DNA of 64,000 nt from Saccharopolyspora shandongensis (GCF_900106995.1 NZ_FNOK01000053.1:1-64000), one strand, 5' to 3'. Shown: positions 38,933-47,889, numbered from the stretch's first letter. Notes: a model not told the origin generated them from the sequence alone. Numbers and translations: made by a program.

Positions 38933-39065
38933 GGGGGAGCGCTCCTTGGCTCGGGCGAGCGAGGCGTGGCGCTTGCGCCGGTGTCGCGGACCGAGTTGGT
39001 CCGGTGTGGACAGTCGACGCTCCGGTGTGCTCGCGGGGCGGCCGCGAGTGGCCCGACTTTAAGAG

Positions 39066-39080
39066 TTCGTCAGACGATAA
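39066..39080. promoter_or_regulatory. FCD-GntR operator upstream of MFS gene
   Basis: TTCGTCAGACGATAA carries the same TCGTCAGACGA core as the two sites at 39833-39873. It lies between the MFS start (38932) and the end of the GntR gene. Confidence 0.65.
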
Positions 39081-39113
39081 TCAAGGCGTGCCGCGTCATC
39101 GGCCCGCTGTTCG

Positions 39114-39755
39114 TCAGTCGATGAAGTGGTTCTGCAGCGCTTCTTCGGCGTCGACGAGGTAGGCGTCCAGCAGTGTCGCCGCGCCCTCCACGTCGCCGGA
39201 GCGCAGCGCGTCGGCGATCTCCTCGTTGCGCTTGAGGAACGCCGAGTGGAACACCTGGGTGTCCTTCATGTGCGCGTAGGCGAGCCGGAACTCGGCGAGG
39301 ATCTCGCCGACCACCGCGTCCAGCCGCGCGCTGCCGGCCAGCGCGACGAGCGCCTCGTGGAACCTGATGCTGGCCGCCGCGACGTCGTCCCAGCGGCCCT
39401 TCTCGGCGGCCTCGCGGCCGTCGGAGATCGCGGCGGAAAGCCGGCGCAGCCCGGCGGGTTCGAGGCTGCGGATGTGCCGTAGGGCAGCACATTCGATGAC
39501 CCGGCGCACCTCGTAGAGGTCGGTGACGTCCTGTCGCGAGAGCTGCCGGACGAAGACGCCGCGGCTGAGCTCGTGGACCAGCAGCCGCTCCCGGATCAGC
39601 AGCCGGAACGCCTCGCGCAGCGTGCTGCGGGAGACGCCGTGCGCCTGCTTGACGCGCTCTTCGGACAGCCGCATGCCGGGCACGAGCTCGCCGGCGGCGA
39701 TCTCGGCGCGCAGCGCGTCGGCGACCCGGCTCGCGGCGCCGCTCGTGTCGCTCAC
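39114..39755 (-). CDS. GntR-family regulator with FCD domain
   Basis: A 213 aa regulator. Winged helix at about residues 10-75 (LRAEIAAGELVPGMRLSEER, HGVSRSTLREAFRLLI), then an all-helical FCD ligand-binding domain (DLYEVRRVIECAALRHI; metal-type His in RFHEALVAL). FCD regulators typically sense organic acids. Three copies of a 13-base palindrome flank it, which points to autoregulation and control of both the MFS-DUF1445 and the hyuAB-like transcripts. Confidence 0.9.
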   Translation of the reverse strand: MSDTSGAASRVADALRAEIAAGELVPGMRLSEERVKQAHGVSRSTLREAFRLLIRERLLVHELSRGVFVRQLSRQDVTDLYEVRRVIECAALRHIRSLEPAGLRRLSAAISDGREAAEKGRWDDVAAASIRFHEALVALAGSARLDAVVGEILAEFRLAYAHMKDTQVFHSAFLKRNEEIADALRSGDVEGAATLLDAYLVDAEEALQNHFID

Positions 39756-39832
39756 GTCGGTCTCCTCTGTCCGGCCGCGGCGGGCGCGCGCGGTTCGTGC
39801 AGTTTACCCGGCGGGCCTCGCGATACCCGCAC

Positions 39833-39849
39833 GGATCGTCTGACGATCC
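39833..39849. promoter_or_regulatory. FCD-GntR operator, perfect palindrome GGATCGTCTGACGATCC
   Basis: This 17-bp palindrome lies in the divergent region between the GntR gene and the hydantoinase A-like gene. The second copy centres 23 bases downstream. Confidence 0.72.
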
Positions 39850-39856
39850 GTTGCCA

Positions 39857-39873
39857 GATCGTCAGACGATCCG
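39857..39873. promoter_or_regulatory. FCD-GntR operator, GATCGTCAGACGATCC core
   Basis: Second copy of the palindrome, reading ATCGTCAGACGAT at 39858-39870. It is 43 bases before the hydantoinase A-like start and could block its promoter. Confidence 0.72.
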
Positions 39874-39915
39874 TACTGTCCCGGGTTGCGCTCCCCGTCG
39901 AACCGGAGGGTTCCA

Positions 39916-42009
39916 ATGGCAGATTCACGCGCGCTGCGGGTCGGGGTGGACATCGGCGGCACCTTCACCGACCTGGCGGTCCTCGACGACAGCGGGATCG
40001 TCGCCGTGGGCAAGGCGCTGACCACCCACCACGAGCCCGCGGCGGCGGTCGAAGCGGTGCTGCGGCAGGCGATCGCGGATCACCGGCTCGACCCGGCCGA
40101 CATCGCGACCGTCGTGCACGGCACGACCCTGGTGACCAACGCGCTGATCGAGCGCCGCGGCGCCCGCACCGCGCTGCTCACCACCGAAGGCTTCCGCGAC
40201 GTGGTCGAGATGGGCCGCGAACACCGGTACGAGCTCTACGACCTCGGGCTCGAACTGCCGCGCCCGCTCGTGCCCCGGCACCTGCGGTTCGGCGTGCGGG
40301 AACGGGTGCGCGCCGACGGCGCGGTGGTGACGTCGCTGGACGCGGCCGCCGTCAAGCAGCTCGGCGTCGAACTCGCCGCCGCCGGCGTCGAAGCCGTCGC
40401 CGTCTGCTTCCTGCACAGCCACACCAACGGCGAGCACGAGCGGCAGGCCAGGGAGATCCTCGAAGCCGCCGCGCCGGAGCTGCGGGTGGCGCTGTCCAGC
40501 GAGGTGAACCCGGAGATCCGGGAGTACGAGCGGAGCTCCACCACCCTCGCGAACGTCTACGTGCAGCAACTCGTCGAGGACTACCTCGCGGACCTGCGCG
40601 CCCGGCTCGGCGGGCTCGGGGTGCGCACCGATCCGCTGATCATGCTGTCCAACGGCGGCGTCGCGGCGATCGAGGTGGCGCGGCGGTTCCCCATCCGGAT
40701 GCTGGAGTCGGGACCGGCGGGCGGTGCGCTGGGCGCCGTCGCGTTCGGCCGGACCGCGCGGCGGCCGGACCAGCTGGCCTTCGACATGGGCGGCACCACC
40801 GCGAAGCTCTGCATGATCGAGCAGGACCGCCCGCTGATCACTCACACCTTCGAGGTGGACCGGGTGTACCGGCTGCGCGCCGGTTCCGGGCTGCCGGTGC
40901 GGGCGCCGGTGATCGACATGATCGAGATCGGCACCGGCGGCGGCTCGATCGCCCGCGTCGACCCGCTCGGCCTGATCACCGTCGGCCCCGACTCGGCGGG
41001 CTCGGAACCCGGGCCGGTGAGCTACGGGCGCGGCGGCACGCGGTGCACCGTCACCGATGCGGACGTCGTGCTCGGCTACCTCGACCCGGCCCGGTTCCTG
41101 GGCGGCGACATGCCGCTGGACGCGGCGGCCGCCGCGTCGGCGATCCGGGAACAGGTCGCGGACCGGCTGGGCGTGTCCGTCCCGGAGGCGGCGTGGGGCA
41201 TCCACACCACGGCGAACGAGAACATGGCCAACGCCGCCCGGGTGCACGCCATCGAGCGCGGGCAGGATCCAGGGCGGCTGCCGCTGTTCGTCTCGGGCGG
41301 CAACGGGCCGCTGCACGGCCCGGGCGTGGCGCGGGCGCTCGGGTCGCCCTCGATGGTCGCGCCGCCGGCCGCCGGGGTGCTCAGCGCGCTGGGCTTCCTG
41401 TCCGCGCCGATGTCGATCGACATCGTCCGGTCCCGGCACGCGCTGCTCGGCGAGATCGGGCTCGACGAGGCGCGGGCGCTGTTCGCGGAGATGGAAAGCG
41501 AGGGCGCCGAGGTGCTGACCGCGTCCGGGGTCGCGGCCGCCGACGTCGTCCACGAGCGGACGCTGGAGATGCGGTTCGTCGGGCAGGGCAGCGAGATCGA
41601 GGTGCCGGTCCCGCCGGTCGGCGACGGCTGGCGCGACGAGGTGCTGGCGAGCTTCCGGCGGCAGTACGCGCAGCGCTTCGGCACGGTCGCCCCGGCCGGC
41701 GTCGAGCCGGAACTGCTCACCTGGCGGGTCACCGCGCGCGGCCCGGAACCGGCCGCCCGGCTCGGCTTCGAGTCCACTTCGGACGGACGAGACGCGTTGA
41801 TCGGGCACCGCGACGCCTACTTCTCGCCGGACGGCTACGCGCCGACGCCGGTCTACGACCGCTACCGGTTGCGCCCCGGCGCGGTGCTGACCGGGCCCGC
41901 GCTCGTGGAGGAGCGGGAAGCGACGCTGCTCGTCCCGCCCGGTGCGCGCTGCACCGTCGAGGCCGACAGCAGCATCTTCGTCGAGTTCGCCGTGGGAGGT
42001 TCCCGATGA
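39916..42009 (+). CDS. Hydantoinase A/5-oxoprolinase N-domain-type protein
   Basis: A 697 aa ATP-dependent hydrolase subunit. The N-terminal ASKHA-type ATP site is VGVDIGGTFTDLAVLDD, followed by VHGTTLVTNALIERRG and the central FDMGGTTAKLCMI and GTGGGSIARVDPLG motifs. With the B subunit it should open a hydantoin or 5-oxoproline ring using ATP. ATG at 39916 has GGAGGG upstream. It overlaps the next gene by four bases. N-methylhydantoinase or acetophenone carboxylase-like activity are alternatives. Confidence 0.9.
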   Translation: MADSRALRVGVDIGGTFTDLAVLDDSGIVAVGKALTTHHEPAAAVEAVLRQAIADHRLDPADIATVVHGTTLVTNALIERRGARTALLTTEGFRDVVEMGREHRYELYDLGLELPRPLVPRHLRFGVRERVRADGAVVTSLDAAAVKQLGVELAAAGVEAVAVCFLHSHTNGEHERQAREILEAAAPELRVALSSEVNPEIREYERSSTTLANVYVQQLVEDYLADLRARLGGLGVRTDPLIMLSNGGVAAIEVARRFPIRMLESGPAGGALGAVAFGRTARRPDQLAFDMGGTTAKLCMIEQDRPLITHTFEVDRVYRLRAGSGLPVRAPVIDMIEIGTGGGSIARVDPLGLITVGPDSAGSEPGPVSYGRGGTRCTVTDADVVLGYLDPARFLGGDMPLDAAAAASAIREQVADRLGVSVPEAAWGIHTTANENMANAARVHAIERGQDPGRLPLFVSGGNGPLHGPGVARALGSPSMVAPPAAGVLSALGFLSAPMSIDIVRSRHALLGEIGLDEARALFAEMESEGAEVLTASGVAAADVVHERTLEMRFVGQGSEIEVPVPPVGDGWRDEVLASFRRQYAQRFGTVAPAGVEPELLTWRVTARGPEPAARLGFESTSDGRDALIGHRDAYFSPDGYAPTPVYDRYRLRPGAVLTGPALVEEREATLLVPPGARCTVEADSSIFVEFAVGGSR

Positions 42010-43727
42010 GCCGCGTCGATCCGGTGCTGGTCGGCCTGGTCGCCAACCGGCTGCACTCGCTGCTCGACGAGCAGCAGGCCGCCCTGGTGCACACCGCGTT
42101 CAGCCCGGTGGTGCGCGAATCCCTGGACCTGGCCTGCGCCGTGTTCAACTCGGCGGGGGAGATGGTGGGGCAGTCCAGCGGCGGCACTCCCGGGCACATC
42201 AACGCGATGGCCACCGGGATGCGGCACATCGTCGCCGAGCACCCGCCCGAGGTCCTGGCTGACGGCGACGTGCTGATCACCAACGACCCGTGGATGACCT
42301 CGGGGCAGATCAACGACATCACCATCGCCACGCCGGTGTTCCGGGGCGGGGCGCTGGTCGCGTGGTTCGCCAGCTGCTGCCACTCGCCGGACATCGGCGG
42401 CCGGATCCTGTCCGCGGCGGCCACCGAGGTCTTCGAGGAGGGGCTGCGGCTGCCGATCCTGAAGCTGCGGACCGCGGAGGGTCCTAATAGGACGCTGGAG
42501 CGGTTGATCCGGGCGAACGTGCGGACGCCGAACGAGACGATGGGCGACATCTACGCGCAGGTTTCGGCCAACCAGGTCGCCATCCGCAGCCTCGACCGGA
42601 TGCTGGACGAATTCGGCCTCGACGGCATCGACGAGGTCGCCGCCGAGATCATGCTGCGCTCCGAGCAGGCGCTGCGCGCGGCGCTGCGGGAGATCCCGGA
42701 CGGCAGGTACTCGGCGAGCATGGACTCGGACGGCTTCGACGGCGACGCGATCCACCTGGCCGTCGAGGTGACCGTCGACGGCGACGCCGTCCGCGTCGAC
42801 TACGCGGGCTCCTCGCCGCAGTCCCCGCACGGCGTCAACGTGGTGCTCAACTACACCCGGGCGTACACGTCGTTCGCGATCAAGGCGGCGCTGGCGCCGG
42901 AGGTGCCGCACAACGCCGGGTCGTTCCGGCCGGTGGAGGTCGTCGCGCCGCGCGGTTCGGTGCTCAACTGCGTCGAACCCGCGCCCGTCGCCTCCCGCCA
43001 CCTCGTCGGGCACTTCCTGCCCAGCCTGCTCTTCGAGGCGCTCCGCCCGGCCGTGACCGGCGGTCTTCCGGCGGTGAGCGCGGACGCACTGTGGATGACG
43101 GTGTGGCGCGGCGCGGGCATCGACGAGCCGCAGCCGTTCACGCTGACGGTCTTCGGCGCGGGCGGGACCGGCGCGCGGCCGGACAAGGACGGGCTGAACA
43201 CCACGGGTTTCCCGACCGGGGTGCGCGCCGCGCCGACCGAGGTGCTGGAAACCCTGACGCCGCTGGTGCAGTGGCGCCGGGAGCTGCGGCCGGATTCCGG
43301 TGGCGCGGGGCGGTTCCGCGGCGGCCTGGGGCAATCGGTGGAGGTGTCGCGGCACGGGCCGCACGGCTGGACCGTGAACGCGAACATCGACCGCGTCGAC
43401 TTCCCGGCCGTCGGCGCCGAGTCCGGATCTTCTGGCGCGCCAGGGGAATTCGTCGACGCGAGCACCGACCGGGAGCTGCCGCGCAAGCAGCTGGTCCGGC
43501 TCGGCGCCGACTCCCGGGTGCGGCTGCGCTTCCCGGGCGGGGGCGGCTACGGCCATCCGGAGGCCCGGCCGGTCGACCGCGTGCTCGACGACGTCGTCAA
43601 CGGCTACGTGAGCATCGACGCCGCGCGCGAGCTCTACGGCGTGGAGATCGAGTACACCGGCGACCCGGACGCGCTGGTGCGGCCGCCCGACTCCTACCGC
43701 GTCCGCAGCTCGACGCCGCGCCGTTGA
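42006..43727 (+). CDS. Hydantoinase B/5-oxoprolinase C-domain-type protein
   Basis: A 573 aa partner of the preceding protein. Family motifs are QSSGGTPGHINAMATGMRHI, NDPWMTSGQINDITI and CHSPDIGGR in the N-terminal half, and RFPGGGGYGHPEARP near the end. ATGA overlap with the A subunit indicates equal synthesis. The neighbouring DUF1445, MFS and FCD-GntR genes make the unit look like a complete uptake and degradation module for a cyclic amide. Confidence 0.9.
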   Translation: MSRVDPVLVGLVANRLHSLLDEQQAALVHTAFSPVVRESLDLACAVFNSAGEMVGQSSGGTPGHINAMATGMRHIVAEHPPEVLADGDVLITNDPWMTSGQINDITIATPVFRGGALVAWFASCCHSPDIGGRILSAAATEVFEEGLRLPILKLRTAEGPNRTLERLIRANVRTPNETMGDIYAQVSANQVAIRSLDRMLDEFGLDGIDEVAAEIMLRSEQALRAALREIPDGRYSASMDSDGFDGDAIHLAVEVTVDGDAVRVDYAGSSPQSPHGVNVVLNYTRAYTSFAIKAALAPEVPHNAGSFRPVEVVAPRGSVLNCVEPAPVASRHLVGHFLPSLLFEALRPAVTGGLPAVSADALWMTVWRGAGIDEPQPFTLTVFGAGGTGARPDKDGLNTTGFPTGVRAAPTEVLETLTPLVQWRRELRPDSGGAGRFRGGLGQSVEVSRHGPHGWTVNANIDRVDFPAVGAESGSSGAPGEFVDASTDRELPRKQLVRLGADSRVRLRFPGGGGYGHPEARPVDRVLDDVVNGYVSIDAARELYGVEIEYTGDPDALVRPPDSYRVRSSTPRR

Positions 43728-43728
43728 G

Positions 43729-43758
43729 GGTGGGGCGTCTTTGGGAAGGCGCCCCACC
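43729..43758. terminator. Terminator between convergent hyuB-like and DUF4232 genes
   Basis: GGTGGGGCG (43729-43737) and CGCCCCACC (43750-43758) form a perfect 9-bp stem with a 12-base loop. It can act for both converging genes. Confidence 0.7.
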
Positions 43759-43767
43759 ACGGGCGGA

Positions 43768-44427
43768 TCACCGCTCGCCGGTACCCGCCTCGATGCTCCG
43801 CACGGTGAGCTGGTTGCCGGGCAGCTTGTCGTTCGCGCAGCCGGATTCGGAGTAGTCGAACTCGATGAACATCGACGCCGTTTCCTGCGGCGGGTAGATC
43901 CGCAGGCCCTTGGCCGGTTCCGGGCGGCAGACGGCGGTCTCGTAGTTCTCGACGGTCGCGAATCCGATCACGGCGGAGGCCTTCTCGCCGGGCCGGAGGG
44001 TGATCGCCGGCCCCTTCTCGTCGACCCGGGCGGCGGGCGCGCCGATCTGGTGCCCGTCGTTGCCGCCGACGTAGGACACGCCCGGGAAGCCCTGGATCAC
44101 GCACTGGTCGCCGCTGGTGTTGGTGAAGATCAGCGGGCGGTAGGCGGTGCCGGCCGCCGCGCCGCCCTTGCCGAACGACAGCTGGAGATCCGTGGCCTTG
44201 CAGAGCCCGTTGTCGGGCTTCTGCTCCGGCCGGGAGCTCGCAGAGCCGGCGGCCGGGACCGTGGTTCCCGTCGAGCCGGACTCGGGCGACTCGGCGGGAG
44301 CCGAGTTCGCGGGCGGGTCCTGGATGACGGATCCCGGAGCCTGCGCGTCCGATCCGCCGGGGCTGCAGGCCGTCAGCCCGACGGTCAGCGCAGCCGCCGC
44401 GACCGCGAGAATCCTCGCTCGGATCAT
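43768..44427 (-). CDS. DUF4232-domain lipoprotein
   Basis: A 219 aa predicted lipoprotein. The signal peptide (MIRARILAVAAAALTVGL) ends at a TACS lipobox Cys near residue 21. A Ser/Pro-rich linker leads to a DUF4232 domain (LCKATDLQLSFG, QCVIQGFPGVSYVGG, GFATVENYETAVCRP). Such proteins are common and uncharacterised in actinomycetes. ATG at 44427 is chosen over one eight codons upstream because GGAGAGG precedes it. Confidence 0.83.
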   Translation of the reverse strand: MIRARILAVAAAALTVGLTACSPGGSDAQAPGSVIQDPPANSAPAESPESGSTGTTVPAAGSASSRPEQKPDNGLCKATDLQLSFGKGGAAAGTAYRPLIFTNTSGDQCVIQGFPGVSYVGGNDGHQIGAPAARVDEKGPAITLRPGEKASAVIGFATVENYETAVCRPEPAKGLRIYPPQETASMFIEFDYSESGCANDKLPGNQLTVRSIEAGTGER

Positions 44428-44508
44428 CGATTTCGCCTCTCCGTGCACCAATGTCGGCCGTAGGACGCGTGGTCGCAGGTGAGGTTGCCGGAGTTGTTCG
44501 ATCTGTGA

Positions 44509-45069
44509 TCAACGGCCGCCGAGGAGCCCGGCGACCAGCCCGCGGGCGTAGGCGGCGTCGAGATCGTTGGGGCGGAACAGGATGCGGTACATCATGGGGG
44601 CGACGACGTGGTCGATGACCGCCTCCGTGCCGGGCACGCCCTCGCCGCGTTCGGCCGCGCGGGCGAGGATGACGTCGACCTGCTCGGCCGCGTAGGCCGA
44701 GCACTGACCGGCGTTGCTGCCGTCCGGGTCGCCGAGCAGCGCGTCGCGGATGTAGGCGCGGCCCGGGGGAGAGGTCATCTCCTCCAGGAACTGCTCGGCC
44801 CAGCCCGTCAGGTCGGCGGCCAGGGCGCCCCGGTCCTCCGGCGGAGCCTCGGGGCGCAGCCGCTCGACCGCCACGTCCGACAGCAACTCCTGCAGATCGC
44901 CCCAGCGGCGGTAGATCGTCGACGGCGTGACCCCGGCGCGGGTTGCCACCAGCGGAACAGTCAGCGCGTCCCGGCCCGCCTCGGTCTCGAGCTCGCGCAC
45001 GGCGTTGTGCACCGCTTCCTGGACCCGGGCGCTGCGTCCGCCCGGACGCACCATCGGCTTCCTGCTCAT
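44509..45069 (-). CDS. TetR-family transcriptional regulator
   Basis: A 186 aa regulator. The N-terminal helix-turn-helix is in LTVPLVATRAGVTPSTIYRRW (about residues 38-58). The C-terminal helical domain matches the TetR_C group with the PPEDRGALAADLTGW start. Target genes are unclear: the nearest are the DUF4232 gene downstream and, upstream, the repeat copy C. No clean palindrome is seen at its start. Confidence 0.85.
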   Translation of the reverse strand: MSRKPMVRPGGRSARVQEAVHNAVRELETEAGRDALTVPLVATRAGVTPSTIYRRWGDLQELLSDVAVERLRPEAPPEDRGALAADLTGWAEQFLEEMTSPPGRAYIRDALLGDPDGSNAGQCSAYAAEQVDVILARAAERGEGVPGTEAVIDHVVAPMMYRILFRPNDLDAAYARGLVAGLLGGR

Positions 45070-45099
45070 GGCCCAACCTTAAGAGACGATTTCAGATTG

Positions 45100-45293
45100 G
45101 ATTTGCGTGGCGGTGCGGGAAGCGGAACCTCAGACGCCGTCTGGACTGTGGGATCCCCGACTTACGTATGACCAATACGCGGCTTCGGGGCTGTCCTCGC
45201 CAAGAGCCCAGGGGCGGGCCGCTGTCTGAGAACCCGCGGCGGTGCAAGCTGAGTCCCACACCGCATGCGGCTGACGCCGCATGCTGAAAAGCC
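45100..45293 (+). repeat. Structured dispersed repeat, copy C
   Basis: Third and most diverged copy, between the TetR gene start and the amidase 3' end. It keeps TTGCGTGGCGGTGCGG, GCGGAACCTCAG, CTGTGGG, GTCCTCGCCA and GAGAACCCGCGGCGGTGCA. Stems: CTCAGAC (45129-45135) with GTCTGAG (45224-45230); CCCCGA (45155-45160) with TCGGGG (45185-45190); CGTAT (45165-45169) with ATACG (45175-45179); terminal GCATGCGGC (45263-45271) with GCCGCATGC (45276-45284). An extra 15 bases or so lie in the 3' half. Boundaries are approximate because terminal repeats are degraded. Confidence 0.78.
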
Positions 45294-45324
45294 CTTAAAA
45301 CAAGATCGTTGCTTCTAGCGGCGT

Positions 45325-46659
45325 CTAGGCCACCGGCGCGAGCTCGCGGGCGGGCTCGGTCTGCTCGTACGCGTGCCCGACCCGGAGGAGCAGGGCCTCC
45401 GCGAAGGGCTTCCCGAGCAGCTGCATGCCGATCGGCATGCCCGCCCCATCGCGCCCGACCGGCACGGACAGCGAGGGCGCCCCGGTGACGTTGGCGGGAG
45501 CGGACAGGCGCACGTAGGCGTCGGAGGCGGTCTCGCTCGTGCCATCGGGCCAGGTGATCGACCCCGCATCGGCGCGCACGGCGGTCACCGGCACCGTCGG
45601 CGCGGCGATCACGTCCACCTCCTCCATCATGCGCGCCCATTCCTGGCGCATCAGCGTCTGCGCGCGCTGGGCGCGCAGGTAGTCGGCGGCGGGCATCAGG
45701 GCGCCGGCTTCGAGGAGGATGCGCACATCGGGCCCGTAGGCGTCCGGGGCCGTCCGCAGGGTCTGCTCGTGGTACGCGGCGGCCTCGGGGACCATCAGGC
45801 CCCAGTGCGTCGCCTGGATGTAGCGCGTCATCGGGATCTCGACCTCGACGGGCCGGGCGCCGAGGCTCGCGAGGCGGTCGATGGCCTGCCGGACCGCGGC
45901 CTCGACCTCCGGGGCGACCCGGTCGAAGTAGTGGTTGCGCGGCACGCCGACGCGCAGGCCGGTCAGGTCGGTTCCGGCGAGCTCGCCGGGGTCGCGCCCG
46001 GCGAGGGTGGCCAGTACCAGGGCCGCGTCCTCGACGGTGCGGGTGATGGGGCCGACGTGGTCCAGGGACCAGGACAGCGACGTGACGCCGCGCCGGGGCA
46101 CGAGGCCGTACGTCGGCTTGAGGCCGACCACCCCGTTCAGCGCGGCCGGCACCCGGATCGATCCGCCGGTGTCGGTGCCCAGGGCGAACGTCGCCGCGCC
46201 CGCCGCGACCGCGACGGCCGACCCGCCGCTGGAACCCCCGGCGATCCGCTCCTGGTCCCAGGCGTTGTTCGTCTGCGGCGTGATCAGCCCGTAGGCGAAC
46301 TCGTGGGTGTGGGTCTTGCCGAGCAGGACGGCGCCTGCCGCCGCCAGGCGTGCGGCGACGGTGCTGTCGGCGTCCGCGCGGTGACCGGCCCGCGCCCGGG
46401 AACTCGCGGTGGTCGCCGTGCCCGCGACGTCGATGAGGTCCTTGAGCCCCATGGGAATTCCGCGCAGCGGACCCTGGAATCGGTCGGCCGCGCGCGCCTC
46501 CTGGCGCGCTCGATCCGCCAGCACCGAGACGTAGGCTTGCAGGCGAGGCTCGACCTGCTCGATGCGGCCGAGCACCGAGTCCACCAGTTCGACGGGCGAC
46601 AGCCGCCCGGCCCGCATCTCCGCGGCGGCGGCCGCGACGGTCAGCTCATACGGCTGCAT
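45325..46659 (-). CDS. Amidase, AtzE/GatA type
   Basis: A 444 aa amidase-signature hydrolase. The catalytic Lys73 is in IPMGLKDLID, the cis-Ser lies in GGSSGGS (141-147), and the nucleophile Ser167 in GTDTGGSIRV. ATG at 46659 starts inside the upstream small gene, with a 14-base overlap. Pairing with an AtzG-like subunit places it with 1-carboxybiuret hydrolase (AtzE)-like enzymes rather than GatA, and no gatB or gatC is present. The natural amide is unknown; the rest of the cyanurate pathway is not seen. Confidence 0.88.
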   Translation of the reverse strand: MQPYELTVAAAAAEMRAGRLSPVELVDSVLGRIEQVEPRLQAYVSVLADRARQEARAADRFQGPLRGIPMGLKDLIDVAGTATTASSRARAGHRADADSTVAARLAAAGAVLLGKTHTHEFAYGLITPQTNNAWDQERIAGGSSGGSAVAVAAGAATFALGTDTGGSIRVPAALNGVVGLKPTYGLVPRRGVTSLSWSLDHVGPITRTVEDAALVLATLAGRDPGELAGTDLTGLRVGVPRNHYFDRVAPEVEAAVRQAIDRLASLGARPVEVEIPMTRYIQATHWGLMVPEAAAYHEQTLRTAPDAYGPDVRILLEAGALMPAADYLRAQRAQTLMRQEWARMMEEVDVIAAPTVPVTAVRADAGSITWPDGTSETASDAYVRLSAPANVTGAPSLSVPVGRDGAGMPIGMQLLGKPFAEALLLRVGHAYEQTEPARELAPVA

Positions 46660-46849
46660 CGTGCGGCTCCTCGTCTGCGTGGTGGGCGGGCGCGGTGTCC
46701 CCGAAGTCCAGCTCCCGCAGGATCGAGACCACGGAGTGGATGTGTTCGGCCGTGGCCGCGACCGCGGCGTGGCGGTCGGCCGCCAGCGGGAGCCCGGAGC
46801 GGTCGGCCCAACGGGCGGCCTCCGGCGGCGTGAGTCCAGCGGTGGACAT
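46646..46849 (-). CDS. AtzG-like small subunit (DUF4089)
   Basis: A 67 aa protein with a helical pattern (PPEAARWADRSGLPLA, AAVAATAEHIHSVVSILREL) ending FGDTAPAHHAD, as in AtzG-like DUF4089 proteins. These bind and stabilise AtzE-type amidases. Overlap with the amidase start supports co-translation. AGGAGGACAC lies before the ATG. The divergent promoter region with a long inverted repeat follows. Confidence 0.8.
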   Translation of the reverse strand: MSTAGLTPPEAARWADRSGLPLAADRHAAVAATAEHIHSVVSILRELDFGDTAPAHHADEEPHDAAV

Positions 46850-46864
46850 GGGGGGTGTCCTCCT

Positions 46865-46945
46865 GTCGAATAAAAGCTAACCGTTTGCGTTAGCTGACTG
46901 TAGGGCCTATCGTGACTTAAAGCAAACAGATAGCTTTTAGTCGAC
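46865..46945. promoter_or_regulatory. Two 24-base inverted arms in the divergent amidase/MBL promoter region
   Basis: Left arm 46865-46888 begins GTCGAATAAAAGCTAACC; the inverse of the right arm 46922-46945 begins GTCGACTAAAAGCTATCT. They match at 20 or 21 of 24 bases. Each arm carries AAAAGCTA and GTTTGC, and the centres are 57 bases apart. The local AT content is high. It is probably a pair of operators for a shared regulator. Confidence 0.65.
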
Positions 46946-46981
46946 GGCCCGCGATCGGGCCGACGGAGGAAACGACGCACC

Positions 46982-47872
46982 ATGAACGAATCCGCCGCGA
47001 CGTGGACCGTGGGCGACACGACCGTCCGCCGCATCGACGAGGTCCTCCTGCCGCCGGAGACCGGGCCGTGGCTGCTGCCCGACGCCACCGCGGACGTGGT
47101 CGCGCGGCAGGACTGGCTGCGCCCGGACTTCGCGGACCGCGAGGGCGTCCTGCGCCTCGACAGCCACAGCTTCGCGCTGGTCGTGGGCGGACTGCGCGTC
47201 CTCGTCGACACCGGCATCGGCAACGGCAAGACCCGGGCGAACCCGGCGTGGCACGACCTGCGGACGGACTACCCGGAGCGCCTCGCCGCCGCCGGATTCG
47301 CCCCGGAATCCATTGATCTGGTCGTCCTCACCCACCTGCACACCGACCACGTCGGCTGGAACACGCGCGACGCGGGCGGCGAATGGGTTCCCACCTTCCC
47401 CCGCGCCCGCTACGTCGTCTCCCGCGCCGAGCGGGAGTTCTGGGCCGGCTACGACATGGACGAGCCGCGGCGGCAGATGTTCCGGGACTCCGTGCACCCC
47501 GTCGAGGACGCGGGCCTGCTCGACCTGGTCGACGTCCCGGCCGAGGGCACCGAGGTCGCGCCGGGCCTGCGCCTGCTGCCCACCCCCGGGCACACGCCCG
47601 GCCACGTCGCCGTCCAGGTGCGCAGCGGCGGCGAGACGGCGCTGATCACCGGCGACTGCGTCCACCACCCCGTCCAGCTCGCCCACCCGGCCATCGGCAG
47701 CTGCGTCGACATCGACCCGGAACGGGCCGGGGCCACGCGCCGATCGCTGCTCGCCGCCCTCGCCGACACGGGAACCTTGTTGCTGGGCACGCACTTCCCG
47801 CCGCCGACGGCGGGCCGGGTGATCACCGACGGCGACGCCTACCGCCTCGTGCCGGTCCCCGGAGGCCGCTAG
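46982..47872 (+). CDS. MBL-fold hydrolase, lactonase-like
   Basis: A 296 aa metallo-beta-lactamase-fold enzyme. The dinuclear metal motif is VLTHLHTDHVGWNTR; further ligands are in PTPGHTPGHVAV, LITGDCVHHP and LLGTHFPPPTAG. The pattern resembles AHL lactonase or methyl parathion hydrolase relatives. It is divergent from the AtzG-AtzE pair over a shared operator region, so the two hydrolases may act in one pathway. No signal peptide is seen. Confidence 0.87.
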   Translation: MNESAATWTVGDTTVRRIDEVLLPPETGPWLLPDATADVVARQDWLRPDFADREGVLRLDSHSFALVVGGLRVLVDTGIGNGKTRANPAWHDLRTDYPERLAAAGFAPESIDLVVLTHLHTDHVGWNTRDAGGEWVPTFPRARYVVSRAEREFWAGYDMDEPRRQMFRDSVHPVEDAGLLDLVDVPAEGTEVAPGLRLLPTPGHTPGHVAVQVRSGGETALITGDCVHHPVQLAHPAIGSCVDIDPERAGATRRSLLAALADTGTLLLGTHFPPPTAGRVITDGDAYRLVPVPGGR

Positions 47873-47889
47873 ACGCCGGCGGTGCGGTT

